In this document: piece after piece, positions 57,059 through 64,000 of the stretch
Position numbering within the stretch: position 1 is the first letter of the stretch
How the letters are laid out: each line of letters begins with the position of its first letter
Assembly (NCBI GenBank): GCA_012519205.1
Contig: JAAYQR010000026.1
Span: forward strand, 62,001-126,000
Reading direction: 5' to 3'
Source: Candidatus Epulonipiscium sp.
Lineage (GTDB): Bacteria > Bacillota > Clostridia > Lachnospirales > Defluviitaleaceae
DNA: 64,000 nt
Translations under genes and position numbers: made by a program
Notes under the pieces: generated by a model
Told to the model about the DNA's origin: nothing
The model's database searches: none
Seen by the model: the letters and a program-made list of their open reading frames with translations, nothing else

Positions 57059-58336
57059 ATGCGTAAAAAGGAATTTATTGCCATGATACTAGCGGGGGGG
57101 CAAGGGAGTCGTTTAGGAATATTGACTAAAAATATTGCAAAGCCGGCGGTAACTTTTGGGGGTAAGTATAGGATTATCGATTTCGCCCTAAGTAACTGCA
57201 TCAATTCGGGAATTGATACAGTCGGCGTTTTAACCCAGTATGAGCCATTGCGTCTAAATCAGCATATAGGAATTGGAATTCCCTGGGACCTAGACAGGAG
57301 AACAGGGGGGGTTACAATTTTATCTCCTTATGTAAATGAACAACAAGGGGCTTGGTTTTCTGGGACAGCCAATGCGATTTATCAAAATATAAAATTTATT
57401 GACGACTATAACCCAGAGTACGTTTTGATTCTTTCAGGAGATCATATATATAAGATGGATTATAGTAAGATGCTTGATTATCATAAGAAAAACAAATGTG
57501 ATGCAACTATTGCAGTTTTGGAAGTACCCCTAGAAGAAGCTAGCCGTTTTGGGATTATGAACACAGGGGAAGGGGACCGCATTGTTGAATTCGAAGAAAA
57601 ACCTAAGGAGCCAAAGAGCAATCTAGCTTCTATGGGGATTTATATATTTACTTGGAGTAAATTGAGGCAAGCTCTCATTGAAGACAATGCATGTAACCCG
57701 GACAGTGATTTTGGAAAGCATATCATTCCCCGAATGATAAATAATGGAGATTCACTTTTTGCTTATCGTTTCAAGGATTATTGGAAAGATGTAGGGACAA
57801 TAGAATCCTATTGGCAGGCGAACATGGAGCTTATAGAAACCCTGCCTAGTTTTAATTTATACGAAGAATTCTGGAAGTTCTATACAAACCTAGATCACCA
57901 ACCACCTCAATACATAGGAAGTGAAGCAGATATTCAAAGGAGTATTTTATCCGAAGGTTGTGAAGTTTACGGAGGAGTTTATAATTCTGTATTAGGCCCT
58001 GGGGTTGTTGTCGAAAGCGGCGTCGTTATAAAGGATTCCATTGTAATGGCCAATACCATAATCGGGAAAAACTCTACCCTTAATCATTGTATTGTGGCGG
58101 AAGATTGTATAATTGGTGAAAATACAAAAATTGGCGAAGGCGAAAATATTCTTAACCGAGATAAACCTAATATATATAGTACGGGTATTAGTGTTATTGG
58201 CGAACATACTAAGATTCCAAAGGAGACCTGGATCGGAAAGAATTGTGTAGTATACGGTAATACTAACGAAAACCATTATACAAAGGGAAGATTAGAAAGT
58301 GGATATTCTCTTGTTCTGGAAGGGGTGGAAGCATGA
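57059..58336 (+). CDS. glgC: Glucose-1-phosphate adenylyltransferase, catalytic subunit
   Basis: It makes ADP-glucose for glycogen synthesis. The 425 residues begin with the nucleotide site [22 protein letters not shown] and contain GTANAIYQN, the glucose-1-phosphate region [10 protein letters not shown], and [11 protein letters not shown] with [12 protein letters not shown]-terminal left-handed beta-helix follows. ATG 57059 is chosen over GTG 57050; the G-rich stretch before it serves as ribosome site. It overlaps glgD by 4 bases. Confidence 0.95.
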   Translation: MRKKEFIAMILAGGQGSRLGILTKNIAKPAVTFGGKYRIIDFALSNCINSGIDTVGVLTQYEPLRLNQHIGIGIPWDLDRRTGGVTILSPYVNEQQGAWFSGTANAIYQNIKFIDDYNPEYVLILSGDHIYKMDYSKMLDYHKKNKCDATIAVLEVPLEEASRFGIMNTGEGDRIVEFEEKPKEPKSNLASMGIYIFTWSKLRQALIEDNACNPDSDFGKHIIPRMINNGDSLFAYRFKDYWKDVGTIESYWQANMELIETLPSFNLYEEFWKFYTNLDHQPPQYIGSEADIQRSILSEGCEVYGGVYNSVLGPGVVVESGVVIKDSIVMANTIIGKNSTLNHCIVAEDCIIGENTKIGEGENILNRDKPNIYSTGISVIGEHTKIPKETWIGKNCVVYGNTNENHYTKGRLESGYSLVLEGVEA

Positions 58337-59442
58337 GAGCTATCGGAATAATACTAGCAGGGGGCAGAAGTGAACATCTAAAGGGACTAGCCACCAAGAG
58401 AGCTATTCCGGCTATGCCCATAGGAGGGTGTTATAGAACGGTAGACTTTAGTATGAGTAATATGTCTAATTCAGGGGTAAATAAGGTAGCAGTTATTACC
58501 CAATACAGTTCCCGTTCTCTTGTAGATCATTTATCCTCGGCAAAATGGTGGGATTTAGGGAGAAAACAAGGAGGACTTTTCGTATTTTCTCCTTACATTA
58601 CCAGTGATAATCCCTTTGGATATAGAGGTACCGCTGATGCCATTTATAAAAATATAAATTTTTTAAAGAGAAGTAATGAGCCCTACGTGATTATTGCCTC
58701 TGGAGAGCATGTTTACAAGATGGATTTTGATAAAGTTTTAGAATACCACAAGGAAAGACAGGCGGATATTACGATTGTTTGCAAGGATATGAGGGATGAG
58801 GATATTTCAAATTATGGAGTAATGACATTAGATGAGAATAATAGATTAAAAGAATTTGAAGAAAAACCAATAGACCCCCAGACTAGTACCATATCCCTTG
58901 GTATTTATATTATACAAAGGACATTACTCATTAAGCTTTTGGAAGATATAAATTCTGAAAGTCGCTATGATTTTGTAAGTGATATTATCATACGATATAG
59001 GAGAAGACTTAGGATATATGGATATCCTTTCGAGGATTACTGGAGAAGCATAAGAACAATTCAAACATACTTTGATGCAAATATGGATTTCTTAAAGAAG
59101 GGTGTAAGGGACTTATTTCTAAAGCAGTATCCTTATATTACATCTAAAGTAAAGGATGAACCCCCAGCAAAGTATAACTACAGTTCTTCCGTAAGGAACA
59201 GTTTGGTGGGTGGAGGTTCAATTCTGAATGGATATGTAGAAGACTCGGTTTTGTTTAGGAAGGTTTTTACAGGGACAGATTCTACAATTAAAAATTCTGT
59301 CATAATGGAAGGAACATATATTGGAAATAATTGCAGGATAGAATATGCTATTTTAGATAAAGAAGTGGTGGTTTCTGACGGAAGGGAATTAATAGGAACT
59401 AGGGAAAAGCCTGTTATTTTGGAAAAGGGGAGCGTTATATAA
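58333..59442 (+). CDS. glgD: Glucose-1-phosphate adenylyltransferase, GlgD subunit
   Basis: The 369-residue partner of GlgC; the ATGA overlap implies coupled translation and complex formation. It keeps the fold ([40 protein letters not shown]), but parts of the nucleotide loop differ from GlgC. In Firmicutes GlgD has little activity alone and modulates GlgC. The C-terminal beta-helix is short. Confidence 0.94.
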   Translation: MRAIGIILAGGRSEHLKGLATKRAIPAMPIGGCYRTVDFSMSNMSNSGVNKVAVITQYSSRSLVDHLSSAKWWDLGRKQGGLFVFSPYITSDNPFGYRGTADAIYKNINFLKRSNEPYVIIASGEHVYKMDFDKVLEYHKERQADITIVCKDMRDEDISNYGVMTLDENNRLKEFEEKPIDPQTSTISLGIYIIQRTLLIKLLEDINSESRYDFVSDIIIRYRRRLRIYGYPFEDYWRSIRTIQTYFDANMDFLKKGVRDLFLKQYPYITSKVKDEPPAKYNYSSSVRNSLVGGGSILNGYVEDSVLFRKVFTGTDSTIKNSVIMEGTYIGNNCRIEYAILDKEVVVSDGRELIGTREKPVILEKGSVI

Positions 59443-59485
59443 TACGCCATATATTATTTTGTAAAATTAGAATATATAAAACATA

Positions 59486-59514
59486 TTGATATTTGGATAA
59501 ATATGTTTTATAAT
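59486..59514 (+). promoter_or_regulatory. Promoter of spoVG
   Basis: TTGATA (59486-59491) and TATAAT (59509-59514), 17 bp apart. It reads as a sigma-A promoter; no clear sigma-H motif was seen, although spoVG is a sigma-H gene in B. subtilis. Confidence 0.6.
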
Positions 59515-59589
59515 AGTAGCATAAATTCCAAACGGTATCCGGGGGGCTACTCTAGGACTGCATCATGTTACAGAGAGGGGTTTACAAAA

Positions 59590-59898
59590 ATGGAAATCAC
59601 AGATATTCGCGTACGCAAAATCAACAAGGATGGTAAAATGAAGGCGGTTGTTTCTGTTACTTTTGATAACGAGTTTGTTGTACATGATATCAAAGTAATC
59701 GAAGGAGACAAAGGCCGTTTCATTGCAATGCCAAGTCGCAAGACTATGGATGGAGAATTTAGAGATATCGCTCATCCAATTAACTCCACAACAAGAGACA
59801 AAATCCAAACAGCAGTTTTGGAAAAATATGAAATGGTTCTTCTTTCAGAAGGAGAAGATATGGCAGGAGAAGAAATTGCTGCCGATATCGAATTGTAA
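59590..59898 (+). CDS. spoVG: SpoVG RNA/DNA-binding regulator
   Basis: A small nucleic-acid-binding regulator first found as a stage V sporulation protein. The 102 residues start [11 protein letters not shown] and include the conserved FIAMPSRKT and [13 protein letters not shown] 59590 is chosen from family length (95-105 residues); the ribosome site GAGGGG lies about 10 bases upstream. It stands between glgD and glmU, as in B. subtilis (spoVG-glmU). Confidence 0.97.
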   Translation: MEITDIRVRKINKDGKMKAVVSVTFDNEFVVHDIKVIEGDKGRFIAMPSRKTMDGEFRDIAHPINSTTRDKIQTAVLEKYEMVLLSEGEDMAGEEIAADIEL

Positions 59899-59909
59899 GT
59901 AGTATATAG

Positions 59910-59958
59910 AATGGTGCCAGGCACTGCAGTTATGCAGTACTTAGCACCATTTATTTTT
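59910..59958 (+). terminator. Terminator between spoVG and glmU
   Basis: AATGGTGC (59910-59917) pairs with GCACCATT (59944-59951), with an inner CTGC/GCAG stem, followed by seven T. Confidence 0.8.
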
Positions 59959-60024
59959 TTGTTGAAAAAATTTATTAAACGTGAGAGAATAAATAAGATA
60001 CTATGAATCAAGGATGGGATATAA

Positions 60025-61398
60025 ATGAAAAATTTAGAAGCAAAAGAATTATCAGCTCTTATTTTAGCTGCAGGTGAAGGAACTAGAATGAAATCTAAAA
60101 AATCAAAGGTTTTGCATAGGGTCTTGGGGAAAAGCCTAGTACAACATGTAATAGATGCTGCAAAATATGCAGGGAGTGGTAAAGTTTGCGTAGTGGTTGG
60201 ATACAAAGGGGAAGAAGTTAAAAAAGAGATTGATGAGGCAGTAGAGTATGCCATACAAAGTGAAAGGTTAGGAACAGGCCATGCTGTAATGCAGGCTGAT
60301 TCTTTTATCAAGGAGGATGGGGATATTCTTATATTATATGGGGATACTCCCCTTATTACAGGGGAAACCCTTAAAAATTTAATAGAAATTCATAGAAAGG
60401 AAGATAACGGGGTAACAATTTTGTCTGCATTGGTTGATGACCCCACGGGATATGGAAGAATTATAAGGGACAAAGATGGAAACTTTATAAAGAATGTAGA
60501 GCATAAGGATGCTACAAAAGAACAATTAAAGGTAAATGAAATCAACGGAGGCATGTACTGTTTTAAGTCTAAATTACTAAAAGAGGCCCTAGCAGAACTT
60601 ACAAATGATAACACTCAAGGGGAATACTACCTAACAGATACTCTCCATATTATTCTTTCTAAGGGATATGGGGTAAATGCGGTAGTAGCTCAGGATAATA
60701 ATGAAATACTAGGGGTTAATTCAAGGATACAATTAAGTGAAGTAACTCAGATTATGAAAAGGCGTATTAACAAAAGACATATGGAAGCAGGGGTTACTAT
60801 CATAGACCCTGAAAACACTTATATAGAACCCGATGTAATTATCGGAATTGATACAATAATAAATCCGGGAAGTAGCCTTCAAGGAAATACCGTAATAGGT
60901 GAAGATAGTATTATAGGACCCAATACAAGGATATACAACTCTAAAATCGATAATAATGTCAATATTGAATCCAGTGTTATATTAGAAAGCAGTGTAGAAT
61001 CAGAGACTACCATAGGGCCTTTTGCTTATATTAGACCAAATAGTAAGATAGGAAGTCATGTGAAAATAGGGGATTTTGTTGAAATAAAAAATGCAACCAT
61101 AGGAGACAATACAAAGGTATCTCACCTAACTTATATAGGAGATGCAGACATAGGTAAAAAGGTTAATTTTGGATGCGGTACAGTGGTTGTAAACTATGAT
61201 GGAAAAGATAAGCATAGAACCATTATACATGATGGAGCTTTTATAGGTTGTAATACCAATTTGATTTCACCGGTTACAATTCATAAAGAGGCATTTACTG
61301 CAGCAGGATCTACAATTACTGATGATGTACCTGAAAAAGCTTTGGGTATCGCTAGGGCAAGACAGATTAATAAAGAAAATTGGTTAGATAAAAAATAA
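60025..61398 (+). CDS. glmU: Bifunctional GlmU (N-acetylglucosamine-1-phosphate uridyltransferase/acetyltransferase)
   Basis: It acetylates glucosamine 1-phosphate and then makes UDP-GlcNAc for the cell wall. The 457 residues comprise an N-terminal uridyltransferase (LILAAGEGTRMKSKKSKVLH, GTGHAVMQA, YGDTPLI) and a C-terminal left-handed beta-helix acetyltransferase (hexapeptide repeats from about residue 250, ending FGCGTVVVNYDGKDKHRT with the catalytic His region). Family length is normal. Confidence 0.97.
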   Translation: MKNLEAKELSALILAAGEGTRMKSKKSKVLHRVLGKSLVQHVIDAAKYAGSGKVCVVVGYKGEEVKKEIDEAVEYAIQSERLGTGHAVMQADSFIKEDGDILILYGDTPLITGETLKNLIEIHRKEDNGVTILSALVDDPTGYGRIIRDKDGNFIKNVEHKDATKEQLKVNEINGGMYCFKSKLLKEALAELTNDNTQGEYYLTDTLHIILSKGYGVNAVVAQDNNEILGVNSRIQLSEVTQIMKRRINKRHMEAGVTIIDPENTYIEPDVIIGIDTIINPGSSLQGNTVIGEDSIIGPNTRIYNSKIDNNVNIESSVILESSVESETTIGPFAYIRPNSKIGSHVKIGDFVEIKNATIGDNTKVSHLTYIGDADIGKKVNFGCGTVVVNYDGKDKHRTIIHDGAFIGCNTNLISPVTIHKEAFTAAGSTITDDVPEKALGIARARQINKENWLDKK

Positions 61399-61477
61399 AA
61401 CCATAAAAGAATAATGTATAATGTATGAGAAATACACAAAAATAGAGAATGTCCTTTTTTAGTTCAAAAAGTTATGA

Positions 61478-61656
61478 TATAATTGAGCCGAAATAATGAA
61501 GAGAAGCATCGGCAAAAATGGATAGATGCACTCAATGTATAAGGCTTCTCTTAGATAGATTCCAGTAAGATTAGTAACATTTATTAGGCTTTATAGGTGA
61601 GAATTTATAGGGGGCGCAGTATAAGGATTATTAATCTAAGGAGGATTTTTTGAAAA
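61478..61656 (+). ncRNA. Structured leader before prs, type unknown
   Basis: After TATAAT (61478-61483) come about 165 untranslated bases. AGAGAAGC (61500-61507) can pair with GCTTCTCT (61544-61551), or its end can form GCATC/GATGC (61506-61510 with 61525-61529); the two overlap, so they compete. I match it to no known riboswitch class. The gap of 12 bases between AAGGAGG and the prs ATG is longer than usual. Confidence 0.4.
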
Positions 61657-62610
61657 ATGAGGAGTAGCAACAGTGAAATTAAAATTTTTTCGTGTAATGC
61701 CCATCCTAGTTTGGCGAGGGAAATCGCAAAGGAATTGGGATTGAAATTAGGGGCTTCAGAGGTTGGAAGATTCAGCGATGGAGAAATTTCTGTACGGATT
61801 GATGATAAGGTAAGAGGAGCGGACGTATTTATTATTCAGCCTACTTCTACTCCGGTGAATGAACATTTAATGGAACTGCTTATAATGATAGATGGATTAA
61901 GACGAGCTTCGGCGGGAAGAATTACTGCAGTTATACCTTATTATGGATATGCAAGACAGGATAGGAAAGCAAGGGCAAGAGACCCTATTAGTGCAAGATT
62001 AGTGGCGGATTTAATCCAAACTGCAGGGGCAGATAGGGTGCTCACAATGGATTTACATTGTGCCCAAATCCAGGGATTTTTTACTATCCCCTTAGACCAC
62101 TTAGTGGGAATGCCTTTATTAACAAAGTATTATCTAGAAAAATATGAGAGTTTAGATGATTTTGTTGCAGTATCTCCGGATCTTGGGAGTGTAGGAAGAA
62201 CACGAGCTTTTGCTACAAAATTAGATATACCTATAGCTATCATTGACAAGAGAAGACCAAAGGCTAATGTATCAGAAGTTATGAATATTATCGGAAATAT
62301 AGAAGGGAAAAAAGTTATATTAGTAGATGATATGATAGACACTGCCGGGACGATTACAAATGCAGCCAATGCCCTAAGAGATAGAGGGGCAACAGAAGTG
62401 ATGGCTTGCTGCACCCATCCGGTACTTTCAGGTCCTGCCATAGAAAGAATAGAGGATTCAGTTATTTCTGAGTTGCTTGTACTTAATACAATCAATCTGG
62501 TAGAAGAAAAAAGAACCCCCAAAATAATGGAAATTTCTGTTGCCGCAATTGTGGCAGATGCTATTAATAGAATTCATGAAGATTTATCAGTTTCGAAATT
62601 ATTCGATTAA
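61657..62610 (+). CDS. prs: Ribose-phosphate pyrophosphokinase
   Basis: It makes PRPP from ribose 5-phosphate and ATP. The 317 residues show the class I enzyme motifs: [29 protein letters not shown] (the catalytic flexible-loop region), [25 protein letters not shown] and the PRPP loop [11 protein letters not shown]. Its product is the ligand of PurR, encoded 5 kb upstream. Confidence 0.97.
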   Translation: MRSSNSEIKIFSCNAHPSLAREIAKELGLKLGASEVGRFSDGEISVRIDDKVRGADVFIIQPTSTPVNEHLMELLIMIDGLRRASAGRITAVIPYYGYARQDRKARARDPISARLVADLIQTAGADRVLTMDLHCAQIQGFFTIPLDHLVGMPLLTKYYLEKYESLDDFVAVSPDLGSVGRTRAFATKLDIPIAIIDKRRPKANVSEVMNIIGNIEGKKVILVDDMIDTAGTITNAANALRDRGATEVMACCTHPVLSGPAIERIEDSVISELLVLNTINLVEEKRTPKIMEISVAAIVADAINRIHEDLSVSKLFD

Positions 62611-62626
62611 AACACCCTTACATTCA

Positions 62627-62653
62627 AGCCCTAGTATTACTAGGGCTATTTAA
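62627..62653 (+). terminator. Weak terminator after prs
   Basis: AGCCCTAG pairs with CTAGGGCT around TATTA; the T tract is interrupted, so read-through into pth is likely. Confidence 0.55.
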
Positions 62654-62701
62654 TATTTAATAATATTAGAGAATTCATTTTTTATCACACGGAGGTGCAC
62701 A

Positions 62702-63274
62702 ATGTTTGCAATTATAGGTTTAGGAAATCCAGGGATGCAATATGCAGCGACTAGGCATAATGTTGGCTTTGAAGTTATTGAACGGTTTGCATATGAAAAC
62801 AGTATTGATATAAATAAGAAAAAGCATAAGGCCCTAATTGGTGAGGGGCTAGTAGGAGGAAAGAAGGTAATCCTTGCAAAACCCCAAACCTATATGAATT
62901 TGAGTGGTCAAAGTGTTATAGAAATCATGAATTGGTATAAGGTGGAGAGAAGTCATATAATTATAATATATGATGATGTAAGCCTCCCCATAGGAAATAT
63001 AAGAATCCGAACAAAAGGCAGTGCAGGGGGGCATAATGGGATAAAAAGTATTATAACCCATTTAAATTCTGATGAATTTTTGAGGGTGAAAGTAGGTGTA
63101 GGTGAAAAACCGCCAGGATGGGATTTAGCAGATTATGTACTAAGTCGCTTTGCTAAAAATGAAATAGGAGAAATAGTGGAGTGTGTTAAAATGGCATCTG
63201 AAGCCACTGATGCTATTTTAAAAGAGGGTATTAATAAGGCAATGAATAAGTATAATCAAAAAGCAAGGGAGTGA
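62702..63274 (+). CDS. pth: Peptidyl-tRNA hydrolase
   Basis: It releases peptides from stalled peptidyl-tRNA. The 190 residues contain GLGNPGMQYAATRHNVGFEV (with the catalytic His), KPQTYMNLSG, YDDVSLPIG (catalytic Asp) and GSAGGHNGIKSI. ATG follows GGAGG. mfd begins 4 bp after its stop. Confidence 0.97.
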   Translation: MFAIIGLGNPGMQYAATRHNVGFEVIERFAYENSIDINKKKHKALIGEGLVGGKKVILAKPQTYMNLSGQSVIEIMNWYKVERSHIIIIYDDVSLPIGNIRIRTKGSAGGHNGIKSIITHLNSDEFLRVKVGVGEKPPGWDLADYVLSRFAKNEIGEIVECVKMASEATDAILKEGINKAMNKYNQKARE

Positions 63275-63278
63275 TGGC

Positions 63279-64000
63279 TTGAATAATGCTAACTTTAACG
63301 GGATTATAGAACCACTTCTTGAACTGGATGTATATCAAAAGTTATTAGACAGCTTAAATAAACGGAAAACTCCTGTGCTTGTGACGGGGGTATTGGATTC
63401 CCAAAAGATACATCTTACTTACTCTTTGCAAAGTCATAGTAAAAGACCTGTCATTATTCTCACATCCGATGAACTTAAGGCAAAACAAATATACGAAGAT
63501 ATGCAATTTTTTTTAAAGGATAAAGTGCATTTATATCCTGCAAAAGACATTCTTTTTTATAGTGCAGATGTCCATAGTACAGATATAATAAAACAAAGGT
63601 TATATATCCTAAAGGAGTTAATAGAAGGGAAAAAGCCTATTATCATTTTATCTATTGAGGCTATGCTAGATAGACTGGTCAAAAAAGATATATTTAAATC
63701 ATTTATCTTAAAACTAGAAGTAGGAAATATCATAAATATTAAAGAATTAACAAGACAACTGGTCTTAATGGGTTATGAGCATACAGAATTAGTAGAAAAT
63801 CCTGGTCAATTTGCCCTTAGAGGGGGGATAGTAGATATTTACCCAGGGATATCCTCGACCCCTTTTAGAATGGAATTTTGGGATGATGAAATAGATTCCA
63901 TAAGGGAAATGGATGCCCTTACTCAAAGGTCAATAGAAAAACTAAATAAAATAGAAATATTTCCGATGAGGGAATTGGTATTTACCGAGGAAATAATCGA
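63279..64000 (+). CDS. mfd: Transcription-repair coupling factor, N-terminal part
   Basis: The frame runs off the window end. It starts at TTG 63279, 7 bases after AGGGAG; the nearby ATG at 63286 is out of frame. The visible 240 residues form the UvrB-like N-terminal domain of Mfd: VLVTGVLDSQKIHL, VHLYPAKDILFYSADVHS, and the family signature GYEHTELVENPGQFALRGG followed by IVDIYPG. Mfd removes stalled RNA polymerase and recruits UvrA. The pth-mfd order matches B. subtilis. Confidence 0.94.
   Translation, partial: MNNANFNGIIEPLLELDVYQKLLDSLNKRKTPVLVTGVLDSQKIHLTYSLQSHSKRPVIILTSDELKAKQIYEDMQFFLKDKVHLYPAKDILFYSADVHSTDIIKQRLYILKELIEGKKPIIILSIEAMLDRLVKKDIFKSFILKLEVGNIINIKELTRQLVLMGYEHTELVENPGQFALRGGIVDIYPGISSTPFRMEFWDDEIDSIREMDALTQRSIEKLNKIEIFPMRELVFTEEII

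Noticed and set aside
61478-61656. Purine, PRPP/ppGpp or guanidine riboswitch before prs
   Set aside because: None of their conserved core sequences could be found in the leader.

Overview
The window is low-GC Firmicute DNA. Strong GGAGG ribosome-binding sites, TTG and GTG starts, T-box leaders, rho-independent terminators, sporulation genes (spoVG, a spore-coat-like protein, a YaaH-like LysM/GH18 protein) and an NfnAB module point to an anaerobic, endospore-forming member of the Clostridia, probably in or near Lachnospirales/Defluviitaleaceae. Two c-di-GMP enzymes (HD-GYP and GGDEF) and a chemoreceptor suggest a motile, signalling-rich lifestyle. The taxon is inferred from gene content, not from a marker search.

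Layout. 1-10.3 kb: ileS under an Ile T-box, an M18 aminopeptidase, glycogen phosphorylase, a repeat-rich spore-coat-like protein, an HD-GYP phosphodiesterase and rubrerythrin. 10.3-12.9 kb: a MetRS-like class I synthetase paralogue behind its own T-box, whose readable specifier and acceptor-pairing base fit tRNA-Gln rather than tRNA-Met. 13-18.3 kb: an SGNH esterase coupled to a large GH2 glycosidase. 18.4-24.6 kb: a membrane-anchored LysM/GH18 protein, a universal stress protein, and a heterodimeric ABC exporter (BmrCD type) preceded by a promoter, a 33-codon leader ORF and competing hairpins. 24.7-29 kb: a MoxR/DUF58/transglutaminase operon in which the transglutaminase gene is split into two ORFs. 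29-34 kb: queT under a preQ1 riboswitch, an orphan PAS histidine kinase, and nfnAB.

34-39 kb is a two-gene beta-mannan operon with a near-perfect promoter and a LacI-type operator. Its first gene fuses a cellobiose/mannobiose 2-epimerase to a GH130 mannosylglucose phosphorylase, so two consecutive pathway steps sit in one chain. Its second gene is a GH2 beta-mannosidase. 39-40.5 kb holds a diguanylate cyclase and tRNA-Gln/tRNA-Leu. 40.5-46.2 kb is a decayed island integrated at the 3' end of tRNA-Leu. It is bounded by a 12-bp direct repeat of the tRNA end plus a similar terminator, and holds a shattered hsdR, RhuM, small unknown genes, an XRE regulator and a truncated ISLre2 transposase; no integrase is left.

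46.4-49.4 kb: xylAB. 49.5-52 kb: a chemoreceptor and an L,D-transpeptidase. 52-55.8 kb: dnaD and a dnaC/dnaI-type loader, then murC, with five DnaA-box 9-mers clustered between and within them. 56-64 kb: purR, glgC, glgD, spoVG, glmU, prs, pth and the start of mfd. This is the Bacillus subtilis purR-spoVG-glmU-prs-pth-mfd order with the ADP-glucose pyrophosphorylase pair inserted.

Themes: hemicellulose sugars (mannan, xylose) are taken down inside the cell and feed storage (glgC/D, glgP). RNA-based control is heavy: two T-boxes, one riboswitch, one leader-peptide attenuator and an unexplained prs leader.
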